This document shows positions 1 to 5,357 of a DNA stretch of 5,673 nucleotides, piece after piece. The notes beneath the pieces were generated by a model. It saw only the letters and a list, made by a program, of their open reading frames with translations. It did no database searches and had not been told where the DNA came from. The DNA is from Burkholderiaceae bacterium (GTDB lineage: Bacteria; Pseudomonadota; Gammaproteobacteria; Burkholderiales; Burkholderiaceae), in NCBI GenBank assembly GCA_030151165.1, contig JASLEM010000106.1:1-5673 (forward strand), read 5' to 3'. The position numbers were made by a program, and so were the translations under genes. Each line of letters starts with the position of its first letter. Within the stretch, counting starts at the first letter, position 1.

Positions 1-563
1 CGGCGGCGTTCATCGCCTACGACTTCATCGCCAACGGCACCACGCACGGCTGGCAGCACGATCGCTGGGCCTTCGTCGAGCCGGTGGCCATGCTGATCTC
101 GGCCGCGGTGGTGCGCCGGGTCGCGCTGCGCGTGGGCTTCAACGGCCGCCTCGACACCGTGCGCGCGGTGCTGACGATGATGGCCTTCGGCGTGCTGTTC
201 GCGTTCGTCAACGGCGCTGGCGGCACGGCCGGCTATTGCGGCCTGGCCGGCACCAAGCGCTGCATCGCCTACGGCTGGTCGGGCTACTGGATGCAGTCGA
301 TGATCGGCGACGTCTTCGGCTGCCTGATCTGCATGCCGGCGCTGCTGTCGTGGGCGCGCTGGATCGACGCGCGCCTCTATCCGGACGCCCGCCGTCCGCA
401 GCCGGACGGCTTCGCCGCCGAGCGCCGCCGCGCGCCGGGCGCGGTGCGCGCGGCGCGCGGGTCGCGCGTGAGGCGCGCGTCGCCCCAGCGCGCCCACGAG
501 AGCAGCGCCGGCATGCAGATCAGGCAGCCGAAGATGTCGCCGATCATCGACTGCACCCAGTAG
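1..563 (+). CDS. MASE1-type membrane sensor, plus-strand copy, partial at both ends
   Basis: The frame is open from position 3 and has no start in the window, so the 5' part lies upstream. The first 140 or so residues are a hydrophobic integral membrane region with blocks HDRWAFVEP, FNGRLDT, VLFAFVNGAGG, GYCGLAGTKRCIAYGWSGYW and MIGDVFGCLICMPALLSWARW. This matches the second half of a MASE1 sensor domain, normally the N-terminal module of diguanylate cyclases or histidine kinases. It aligns with the minus-strand gene at 377-1207 at about 79% amino-acid identity (85 of 107 residues counted by hand from HDRWA to DARL). Recognisable homology stops near position 377. The frame then crosses the symmetry centre near 423 and continues as an antisense, arginine-rich tail to a TAG at 561-563, so the C-terminus is not native. 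No output domain is present. The MASE1 assignment is by motif recognition; the signal it senses is unknown. Confidence 0.7.
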   Translation, partial: AAFIAYDFIANGTTHGWQHDRWAFVEPVAMLISAAVVRRVALRVGFNGRLDTVRAVLTMMAFGVLFAFVNGAGGTAGYCGLAGTKRCIAYGWSGYWMQSMIGDVFGCLICMPALLSWARWIDARLYPDARRPQPDGFAAERRRAPGAVRAARGSRVRRASPQRAHESSAGMQIRQPKMSPIIDCTQ

Positions 564-846
564 CCCGACCAGCCGTAGGCGATGCAGCGCTGGGTGCCGG
601 CGAGGCCGCAGTAGCCGAGCGTCGAGCCCGCGCCGTTGACGAAGGCGAACAGCACGCCGATGCCCATCATCAGCATGACGGCGCGCAGGGTGTCGAGGCG
701 GCCGTCGAAGTGCGTCTTCTTCGCGACGGCGCGGCACACGGCGGCGGCCAGCAGCATCGCGATCGGTTCGACGAGCGCCCAGCGGTCGTGCCCGAACTCG
801 ACGATCTCGCCGTCCAGGAAGTCGTACGCGATGTACAGCGCCGCGC
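1..846. repeat. Left imperfect inverted repeat (fold-back), centre near 423.5
   Basis: Arms 1-423 and 424-about 846 carry the same gene in opposite orientation. Matched anchors give one centre. TGGGCGCGCTGG (351-362) pairs with its reverse complement at 485-496, and GACGCGCGCCTC (366-377) pairs with 470-481; both are centred on 423.5. The middle 90 or so bases (378-469) do not match between arms, so the exact join is somewhere inside them. One codon of length difference exists in the outer part. The left arm is cut by the window start. Confidence 0.85.
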
Positions 847-1207
847 CGATCAGGCTGGCCGGCCCGTACAGGATCGCGGCGACGCACGCGACGGCCGCCG
901 GCGGCCAGACGGGCGTCAGGTAACCGTTGTCGTTGAACAGCAGCCCGAGCTTCGCCGCCAGCCAGAACAGCAGCGTGACGCCCAGCAGCAGAGCCAGTTC
1001 GCGACGGTTTTTCTTGGACAACAAGCTGGGACGCTCTTTAGACGAGGGGCGCGGCGGCGTGTCGGTCGTGCGGCGCACGCCGGGAGACGAGGAACGGTGC
1101 GAGGGTAACAAGGAACTCGGATCGGCGTTCAGGGCCGGCACAGGATTGTCCCGCGTAATTCGGCCCGGCGAGCCGGGTTTCGACTGCTCGTTCTCCCTGT
1201 GCAACAT
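377..1207 (-). CDS. MASE1-type membrane sensor, minus-strand copy, 3'-truncated
   Basis: With the ATG at 1207 the product has 276 residues. Residues 1-65 are a polar Ser/Pro/Arg-rich stretch. About six hydrophobic segments follow (roughly 71-92, 98-115, 116-131, 143-160, 173-195 and 219-238), with the MASE1-like block LTPVWPPAAVACVAAILYGP at 98-117 and GYCGLAGTQRCIAYGWSGYW at 198-217. MASE1 normally precedes a GGDEF, EAL or histidine kinase domain. Here homology to the other copy ends after LLSWARWGDARL (235-246), and a non-homologous arginine-rich tail runs through the fold-back centre to a TAG at 377-379, so any output domain is lost. The start is uncertain. There is no Shine-Dalgarno before ATG 1207, and codon use in 1025-1207 has more A/T at third positions than the membrane part. 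A TTG at 1024 or 1021 (protein beginning near LSKKNRRELALLLG), preceded by a weak AAAGAG, is an alternative. Divergent from serB. Confidence 0.65.
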   Translation of the reverse strand: MLHRENEQSKPGSPGRITRDNPVPALNADPSSLLPSHRSSSPGVRRTTDTPPRPSSKERPSLLSKKNRRELALLLGVTLLFWLAAKLGLLFNDNGYLTPVWPPAAVACVAAILYGPASLIGAALYIAYDFLDGEIVEFGHDRWALVEPIAMLLAAAVCRAVAKKTHFDGRLDTLRAVMLMMGIGVLFAFVNGAGSTLGYCGLAGTQRCIAYGWSGYWVQSMIGDIFGCLICMPALLSWARWGDARLTRDPRAARTAPGARRRSAAKPSGCGRRASG

Positions 1208-1235
1208 CGTCACGAAGCGCGCGCCGCCCCACCCG

Positions 1236-1241
1236 TAAAAT
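1236..1241 (+). promoter_or_regulatory. Possible -10 element of serB (TAAAAT)
   Basis: TAAAAT lies 26 bases before the serB ATG, in the A/T-richest spot of an otherwise very GC-rich stretch. It would start transcription about 20 bases before the gene. No convincing -35 hexamer is seen 16-18 bases upstream, so the call rests on the -10 and its position alone. Confidence 0.3.
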
Positions 1242-1267
1242 CCCCGATTCCCTCCCGCACGCACCCC

Positions 1268-1975
1268 ATGAGCCTCGACCCCCACGGCGGCCTCGTCGTC
1301 CGCCGCTTCACCCCGCCGCTGCGCCTGGCCGACTTCAGCCTCGCCGCGTTCGACATGGACTCGACGCTGATCGACATCGAGTGCATCGACGAGATCGCCG
1401 CCGCGGCCGGCCTGAAGGCGGAGGTCGCCGCGATCACCGAGGCGACGATGCGCGGCGAGATCGCCGACTTCAAGGAGAGCCTGCGCCGCCGCGTCGCGCT
1501 GCTGCGCGGCATCCCGGAGCAGGCGCTGCAGCAGGTCTACGACGAGCGCCTGCACCTGAACCCGGGCGTCGAGACCTTCGTCGCCGCGTTGCGCGAGGCC
1601 GGCGTGAAGACGCTGCTCGTGTCGGGCGGCTTCACCTTCTTCAGCGAGCGCGTCGCGGCGCGACTGCGGATGGACTACGCGCGCGCCAACCAGCTCGAGA
1701 TCGTCGACGGCCGGCTCACGGGCCGGCTCGTCGGCCAGGACTGGGGCGACATCTGCGACGGCGAGGAGAAGCGCCGCACCCTGCTGCAGACCTGCGCGGC
1801 GCTCGGCGTCGACGCGAGCCGCGCCATCGCGGTAGGCGACGGCGCGAACGACCTGCCGATGATGGGCGTGGCCGGCCTGTCGATCGCGTACCACGCCAAG
1901 CCCGCGGTGCGCGAGCAGGCGATGGTGGCGATCAACGAGGGCGGGATGGAACGGGCGCTGGAGATCCTGCGCTGA
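1268..1975 (+). CDS. serB: Phosphoserine phosphatase SerB
   Basis: This cytoplasmic, Mg-dependent HAD-superfamily enzyme hydrolyses O-phospho-L-serine to serine, the last step of serine biosynthesis. The product has 235 residues. HAD motif I is FDMDSTLID, with nucleophile Asp29 and acid/base Asp31. The cap-region signature ECIDEIA is at 38-44. Motif II is LLVSGGFTFF with Ser119. The motif III lysine is probably Lys168 in GEEKRR. Motif IV is VGDGANDLPMM with Asp191 and Asp195. It is shorter than E. coli SerB (about 320 residues) because it lacks the N-terminal extension, as in many betaproteobacterial SerB proteins. The ATG at 1268 is chosen because upstream codons (from 1199) give a non-conserved Arg/Pro-rich stretch and a TAAAAT element lies just before it. 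No clear Shine-Dalgarno is visible. Its 3' end overlaps the convergent small gene by 44 bases. Confidence 0.95.
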   Translation: MSLDPHGGLVVRRFTPPLRLADFSLAAFDMDSTLIDIECIDEIAAAAGLKAEVAAITEATMRGEIADFKESLRRRVALLRGIPEQALQQVYDERLHLNPGVETFVAALREAGVKTLLVSGGFTFFSERVAARLRMDYARANQLEIVDGRLTGRLVGQDWGDICDGEEKRRTLLQTCAALGVDASRAIAVGDGANDLPMMGVAGLSIAYHAKPAVREQAMVAINEGGMERALEILR

Positions 1976-2327
1976 TCGAGTGCCAGAACGCGTCGGCGAC
2001 CTGGCCGCGCGTCTCGACGTCCTCGTACCACGCGGCGTAGGGCGAGTTCTTCACGAGCGTCCGGTTCAGGTCGGGCGCGCCGTCCGTCCACCAGACCGCA
2101 CCCCGCTCGCCGAGCGCCACCTTGGCGGCGTTGACCGACGCCCGCGCCCGCTGGAGCGCGGCCTCGTCGCCGGATTCCTTGGCGGCCCGGACCGCGCGGC
2201 GGCCGGCCATCAGGTCGCGCGTGAAGCGCACGCGGGCGTCCGCCGGCAAGGCCGGGTTCGCGGCACGCCACAGGCGGCCGTTGACGACGAGATAGCGGTG
2301 GTCGGGTGTCTTCATGTCCGCAGGCAT
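1932..2327 (-). CDS. Small conserved hypothetical protein
   Basis: The product has 131 residues, is soluble and has no signal peptide or membrane segment. It begins MPADMKTPDHRYLVVNGRLW and has a charged helical segment at about 30-72 (rich in Ala, Arg and Lys). It then carries a Trp-rich block GERGAVWWTDGAPDLNR at 73-89 and NSPYAAWYEDV at 95-105. I recognise this general pattern (short N-terminal strand with RLWR..NP, Ala/Arg helix, GERG.VWW.DGAPD.NR) from conserved uncharacterised proteobacterial proteins, but I know no function. The start is ATG 2327 or ATG 2315 (MKTPDHRY). A plausible promoter -10 ends only 6 bases before 2327, so the gene is either leaderless from 2327 or starts at 2315. 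Its last 44 bases overlap the 3' end of serB in antisense. A terminator upstream separates it from the phosphoesterase gene, so it is probably transcribed on its own. Confidence 0.75.
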   Translation of the reverse strand: MPADMKTPDHRYLVVNGRLWRAANPALPADARVRFTRDLMAGRRAVRAAKESGDEAALQRARASVNAAKVALGERGAVWWTDGAPDLNRTLVKNSPYAAWYEDVETRGQVADAFWHSISAGSPAPVPSRPR

Positions 2328-2333
2328 GCCGGC

Positions 2334-2361
2334 AATATAGATGCCTGCCACTGTCGAGCAA
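2334..2361 (-). promoter_or_regulatory. Putative sigma-70 promoter of the small hypothetical gene
   Basis: Read on the minus strand, TTGCTC (2361-2356) is followed after 16 bases by TATATT (2339-2334), five of six matches to the -10 consensus. It sits between the phosphoesterase terminator and ATG 2327, where a promoter would be needed. Transcription would start at about 2327. The -35 matches only at TTG, so strength is uncertain. Confidence 0.45.
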
Positions 2362-2367
2362 AGGATG

Positions 2368-2402
2368 AAAAAGGGCCCGAAAGCATCCCTGCGTTTCGGG
2401 CC
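2368..2402 (-). terminator. Rho-independent terminator of the phosphoesterase gene
   Basis: On the minus strand, a perfect 9-bp stem GGCCCGAAA / TTTCGGGCC (2402-2394 with 2382-2374) encloses an 11-base loop and is followed, after one C, by five T residues (2372-2368). It lies 74 bases beyond the stop codon at 2476 and stands before the promoter of the next minus-strand gene. A second, weaker hairpin (GTACCC with GGGTAC, 2425-2440, four-base loop) lies between it and the stop codon and has no T tract. Confidence 0.85.
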
Positions 2403-2475
2403 ATCCAGTGCGCTCCCGGGCGCCGTACCCCGAGGGGTACCGTCGCCGCCGCGCCGTCTTTTGCTCTTGTGACCT

Positions 2476-4332
2476 TCAGCGACCGCCGTCGTGGCCGTCG
2501 TCGCCCCCATGGCCGCCGTGACCGCCATGGCCGCCGTCGTGGTCGTCATGGAAGTCGAACAGGCTCATCAGGTCGCCGACCGCGGGCGAGTTCGCCGGCA
2601 CGTACGGGTTGCCCCACAGCGCGACCGGGTTGGGCAGGTTGTCGCGGCTGCGCTTCGACAGCTTGGGCAGGCGCCAGTTCGTCTCGATGAACTTCGCGAT
2701 CGACGCGTGGTCGTGGTACGTGTGGTCGACGACGCCCTTCTTCGCGAACGGCGACACCACGATGAACGGGATGCGCGTGCCGTCGCCGAAGAAGTCGACG
2801 GGCTGGATGTAGCCGGAGTCGTAGTAGCCGCCGCCCTCGTCGGTCGTGATCAGGATCGCGGTCGACGCCCACAGCTCGGGGTTGGACTGCACCTGCTTGA
2901 CGAGATCCTGCAGGAACATCTCGTAGAGGTCGGTCGTCGAGTCCGCCGGGTGGCCGGCGAGCGCCTCGAACGGGCGCACGAACGACACGGCCGGCACGGT
3001 GTTGGCCTTGATGTCGTCGAGGAACGCGCCGTAGTTCTGCAGGTTCTTCGCCTTGTCGGTCGTCTCGATGCTGGTGTAGCCGGCGAGCGGGTCGCAGATG
3101 CCGCAGTAGGAGTGGAACAGCAGCGGGATGCCGTCGACGCTGCTCGCGAAGCGCGTGACGTCGTCGCCGCGGTCGGCCGAGTAGTACTTCCACGAGATGT
3201 CGTGGGCGGCGAGGTTGTCGGCGATCGTCGGGTTGGTCTGCGGCGGCAACGTGAACTGGTCGGCGCCGAGCGGCTTGGTCGTGCCGTCCGGGTTCCAGTA
3301 CATGTTGTAGTTGTTGACGAGGTAGTAGTGGCCGGCCGCGCAGTTCGACTTGCGGATGCCCTGCTCCTTCAGCTGGCGCAGCACGCCGGCGACGCCGGGC
3401 TGCTTGGAGTCGGCGCAATCGACGTAGCTGCCGCCGCTGTAGCCGTCCTGCGTGAAGTAGTTGTTGGTGCCGGGCACGGCGTCCGGGTTCTCGATCTGGT
3501 TCGGGAACGGCGTGCCGACCGTGCCGTCGAGGTTCGTGAAGAACGCGGCGTCGGCCGTCACGATGGCCTGGAAGTTGGCGCCGGTGCCACCCATGATGGC
3601 CTGGTGGTAGTTGTCGCTGATCGCGTATTCGTCGGCGAAGGCCTTGAAGATCGGCGCGTCGCCGGGCATCGCGTGGCCGTCGGCGTCGACGAACGGGTTC
3701 ATGTTGTAGAAGCCCATCGAGATCGAGCCCTCCTTCGGGTTGAACCCGCCGGCCGGCGGCGGATTGCCGTTGCTGCCGGTGCCGATCGTCGACTCGACCC
3801 AGACGAACTTGTCGTGCCGGCCGCCGTCGACCTCTTCCCACATCTGGAAGAAGCGGTGCACCGGGTCGCCGGTGTAGGCCGAGTACGGCACGTACTTGCT
3901 GAGCTGGAACGGGCCGTTCGCCATGTCGGCCGGGAAGCGCAGGTCGGGCACGCCTTGCGGCAGGCCGAGGCCGGACGTCGTGTACGGGCGCGGCAGCACG
4001 TCGTAGCGCGCGGTCGACTCGGTCACCGGGTCGTACTTCGCGGCGGACTGCCCGATGCGCTGCTCGGCCTCGGCGTGGTGGCGGCCGGGCGAGCCGTCGG
4101 CGTTGACGATGCCCTTGCTCAGCAGGTTCTCGATGCGCTGGCCGCGCTTGGGCTGGTAGGTGCCGAACAGGTTGTCGAAGGTGTGGTTCTCGCCGACGAC
4201 GATGATCACGTGCTTGATCGGCGTGGTGGTCTCGTGGCGCGCCTCGACGTCGACGGCCCAGGCCTGCGAGACGGCGGCGGCGACCAGCGTCGTCGCGACG
4301 CCGAGCTTTCGGGACATGGCAATTCGGGTCAT
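2476..4332 (-). CDS. Secreted phosphoesterase, acid phosphatase/phospholipase C family
   Basis: The product has 618 residues, with an N-terminal signal peptide (basic MTRIAMSRK, hydrophobic core, likely cleavage after AWA at residue 26), so it should act in the periplasm or outside the cell. It belongs to the phosphoesterase family that includes Francisella AcpA and bacterial phospholipases C. HVIIVVGENHTFDNLFGTY (41-59) supplies metal ligands Glu48 and Asn49. MGGTGANF (247-254) probably contains the nucleophile Thr250. LITTDEGGGYYD (494-505) supplies Asp498 and Glu499. DHTYHDHASIAKFIETNW (536-553) is a family block. No C-terminal phospholipase C repeat domains are seen, so an AcpA-like phosphatase is more likely than a phospholipase C; the substrate cannot be told. 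Cys306, Cys331, Cys410 and Cys413 could form disulphides. The tail (593-618) is unusual, rich in His, Gly and Asp. ATG 4332 is fixed by AGGAG six bases upstream. The gene is followed by a strong terminator. Confidence 0.9.
   Translation of the reverse strand: MTRIAMSRKLGVATTLVAAAVSQAWAVDVEARHETTTPIKHVIIVVGENHTFDNLFGTYQPKRGQRIENLLSKGIVNADGSPGRHHAEAEQRIGQSAAKYDPVTESTARYDVLPRPYTTSGLGLPQGVPDLRFPADMANGPFQLSKYVPYSAYTGDPVHRFFQMWEEVDGGRHDKFVWVESTIGTGSNGNPPPAGGFNPKEGSISMGFYNMNPFVDADGHAMPGDAPIFKAFADEYAISDNYHQAIMGGTGANFQAIVTADAAFFTNLDGTVGTPFPNQIENPDAVPGTNNYFTQDGYSGGSYVDCADSKQPGVAGVLRQLKEQGIRKSNCAAGHYYLVNNYNMYWNPDGTTKPLGADQFTLPPQTNPTIADNLAAHDISWKYYSADRGDDVTRFASSVDGIPLLFHSYCGICDPLAGYTSIETTDKAKNLQNYGAFLDDIKANTVPAVSFVRPFEALAGHPADSTTDLYEMFLQDLVKQVQSNPELWASTAILITTDEGGGYYDSGYIQPVDFFGDGTRIPFIVVSPFAKKGVVDHTYHDHASIAKFIETNWRLPKLSKRSRDNLPNPVALWGNPYVPANSPAVGDLMSLFDFHDDHDGGHGGHGGHGGDDGHDGGR
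2480..2555 (-). repeat. GGH-type low-complexity repeat encoding the phosphoesterase tail
   Basis: Short imperfect repeats of GGC/GGT-GGC-CAT/CAC codons encode HDDHDGGHGGHGGHGGDDGHDGG at the extreme C-terminus. The unit is nine bases (Gly-Gly-His) present about three times in the centre, flanked by Asp-containing variants. Synonymous codons vary between units, so the repeat is conserved at protein level rather than being a fresh DNA slippage product. Confidence 0.7.
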
Positions 4333-4502
4333 GCATTTCTCCTGATGTTTGTAGTGCGCGCCAGGGCTTCGTGGCCCCGGTCGCGACTGCAGACTCTGGC
4401 GATCCGACATGACAGCGCGGCGACCGGACGATGACGCCGGCGGCCGTTGCAACCACTCTTACATCCGCAAGCTCGCGCTCAGTTCGAGCGCGCGCGAGGC
4501 CG
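4333..4502. other. Intergenic region upstream of the phosphoesterase gene
   Basis: This gap of about 170 bases separates the hrpA stop from the phosphoesterase start. It contains the AGGAG ribosome binding site (4343-4339). It also holds an 8-bp perfect inverted repeat CCGGTCGC / GCGACCGG (4377-4384 and 4420-4427, 35 bases apart). A 7-bp hairpin CGCGCTC / GAGCGCG (4474-4480, 4486-4492) lies just past the hrpA stop; it has no T tract, so it is not a convincing terminator. I see no clear -35/-10 pair, and the phosphoesterase promoter could not be placed. Confidence 0.5.
4339..4343 (-). promoter_or_regulatory. Ribosome binding site of the phosphoesterase gene
   Basis: AGGAG on the minus strand, six bases before ATG 4332. 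It decides this start over longer in-frame readings (the frame is open to 4452) and is consistent with the signal peptide beginning right at that ATG. Confidence 0.85.
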
Positions 4503-5357
4503 TCAACGGCTCAGCTGCTCCCACGCCTTGTCCAGCCGCTTCACGCTGACCGGCTGCGGCGTGCGCAGCTCCTGCGCGAAGAAGCTGACGCGCAGCTCCT
4601 CGAGCAGCCAGCGGTATTCGGTCAGGCGCGCGTCGACGGCGCCCTTGCGGTCGGCGAGCGTGCGCAGGTATCGCTGCTCGACCGGCCGCAGCTCGGCCAG
4701 CCGCTGCGCGTCGCGCGCGGGGTCGGCGCGCAGCTTGTCGAGCCGCAGCGTGATGCCCTTGAGGTAGCGCGGCAGGTGGTGCAGCTGCGCCCACGGCGTC
4801 GACTGCACGAAGCGCTTGCCGACCAGGCGCTGCAGCTGCGCGTTGACGTCGTCGACGACCTCCTTGGCCGGCCGCGCGTCCTTCAACTTGCGCGTGGCCG
4901 CGGCGAACTCGACCAGCACCGCGTGCGCCTGGCGCGCGACTTCCTGCGCGATCAGGTTCAGGCGGCTGCGGCCGACCTCGAGGCGGCGGCGGAAGTCGAC
5001 CTCGTTGGCGGGCAGCGGCTCCTCGAGGAACGCGCGGTCGATCGCGACGTCGATGATCTGCTCGCGCAGCTCCTCGGCCGTGCCGAGCGGCATGTAGAAC
5101 ACCGACATCTTCGTCAGGTCGGGGATGTTCTTCTCGAGGAACTTGATCGGCTCCTTCAGCGACAGCGCGAGCAACCGGCGCAACCCGGCGCGGTGCTTCG
5201 CGGCGGCGACGTCCGGCTCGTCGAAGACCTCGATCTCGACGTGCGTCTGCTTGTCGATCAGCGCCGGGAAGCCGATCAGCGTCTGGCCGCCCTTGGCGAT
5301 CTCCATCAGCTCGGGCAACTCGCCGAAGGTCCAGCTCGTGTACTGCGCCGCCGGCGG
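4503..5357 (-). CDS. hrpA: ATP-dependent RNA helicase HrpA, C-terminal part, 5'-truncated copy
   Basis: About 280 residues of the C-terminal DUF3418 region of HrpA, a DEAH-box RNA helicase of about 1300 residues in E. coli, linked to mRNA processing and rescue of stalled ribosomes. The reading begins near QYTSWTFGELPELMEI, followed by GGQTLIGFPALID, VEIEVFDEPDVAAAKHRAGLRRLLAL, IKFLEKNIPDLTKMSVFYMPLGT and ends KRLDKAWEQLSR with TGA at 4503-4505, a normal HrpA C-terminus. All helicase motifs are missing. In frame upstream, homology stops at the fold-back centre near 5358 and a stop codon follows about 20 codons further on. No ATG is available, so this copy cannot be expressed as HrpA from this locus. 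The first in-frame start-like codon is TTG at 5318, inside the domain. It reads towards the phosphoesterase gene on the same strand with a gap of about 170 bases. Confidence 0.85.
   Translation of the reverse strand, partial: PPAAQYTSWTFGELPELMEIAKGGQTLIGFPALIDKQTHVEIEVFDEPDVAAAKHRAGLRRLLALSLKEPIKFLEKNIPDLTKMSVFYMPLGTAEELREQIIDVAIDRAFLEEPLPANEVDFRRRLEVGRSRLNLIAQEVARQAHAVLVEFAAATRKLKDARPAKEVVDDVNAQLQRLVGKRFVQSTPWAQLHHLPRYLKGITLRLDKLRADPARDAQRLAELRPVEQRYLRTLADRKGAVDARLTEYRWLLEELRVSFFAQELRTPQPVSVKRLDKAWEQLSR

Noticed and set aside
1381..2040. Open frame of 219 codons inside serB in another frame
   Set aside because: Arginine-rich shadow; the SerB frame contains all HAD motifs.
4405..4415. CTGTCAT on the minus strand as a Pho box for the phosphoesterase gene
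   Set aside because: Only one half-site; the second repeat expected 11 bases away does not match on either side.
2491..4434. A plus-strand open frame of 647 codons opposite the phosphoesterase gene
   Set aside because: Composition is Val/Arg/Ala/Asp-rich with no domain. It is an antisense shadow of a gene with strong G/C third positions; the minus-strand frame has a signal peptide, ribosome binding site and catalytic motifs.
2546..4456. A second minus-strand open frame of 636 codons overlapping the phosphoesterase gene
   Set aside because: Arg/Pro/Ala-rich with no recognisable motif; a frame-shifted shadow caused by high GC.
4474..4492. Hairpin after the hrpA stop as an intrinsic terminator
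   Set aside because: The stem is only 7 bp and is not followed by a T run on the minus strand.
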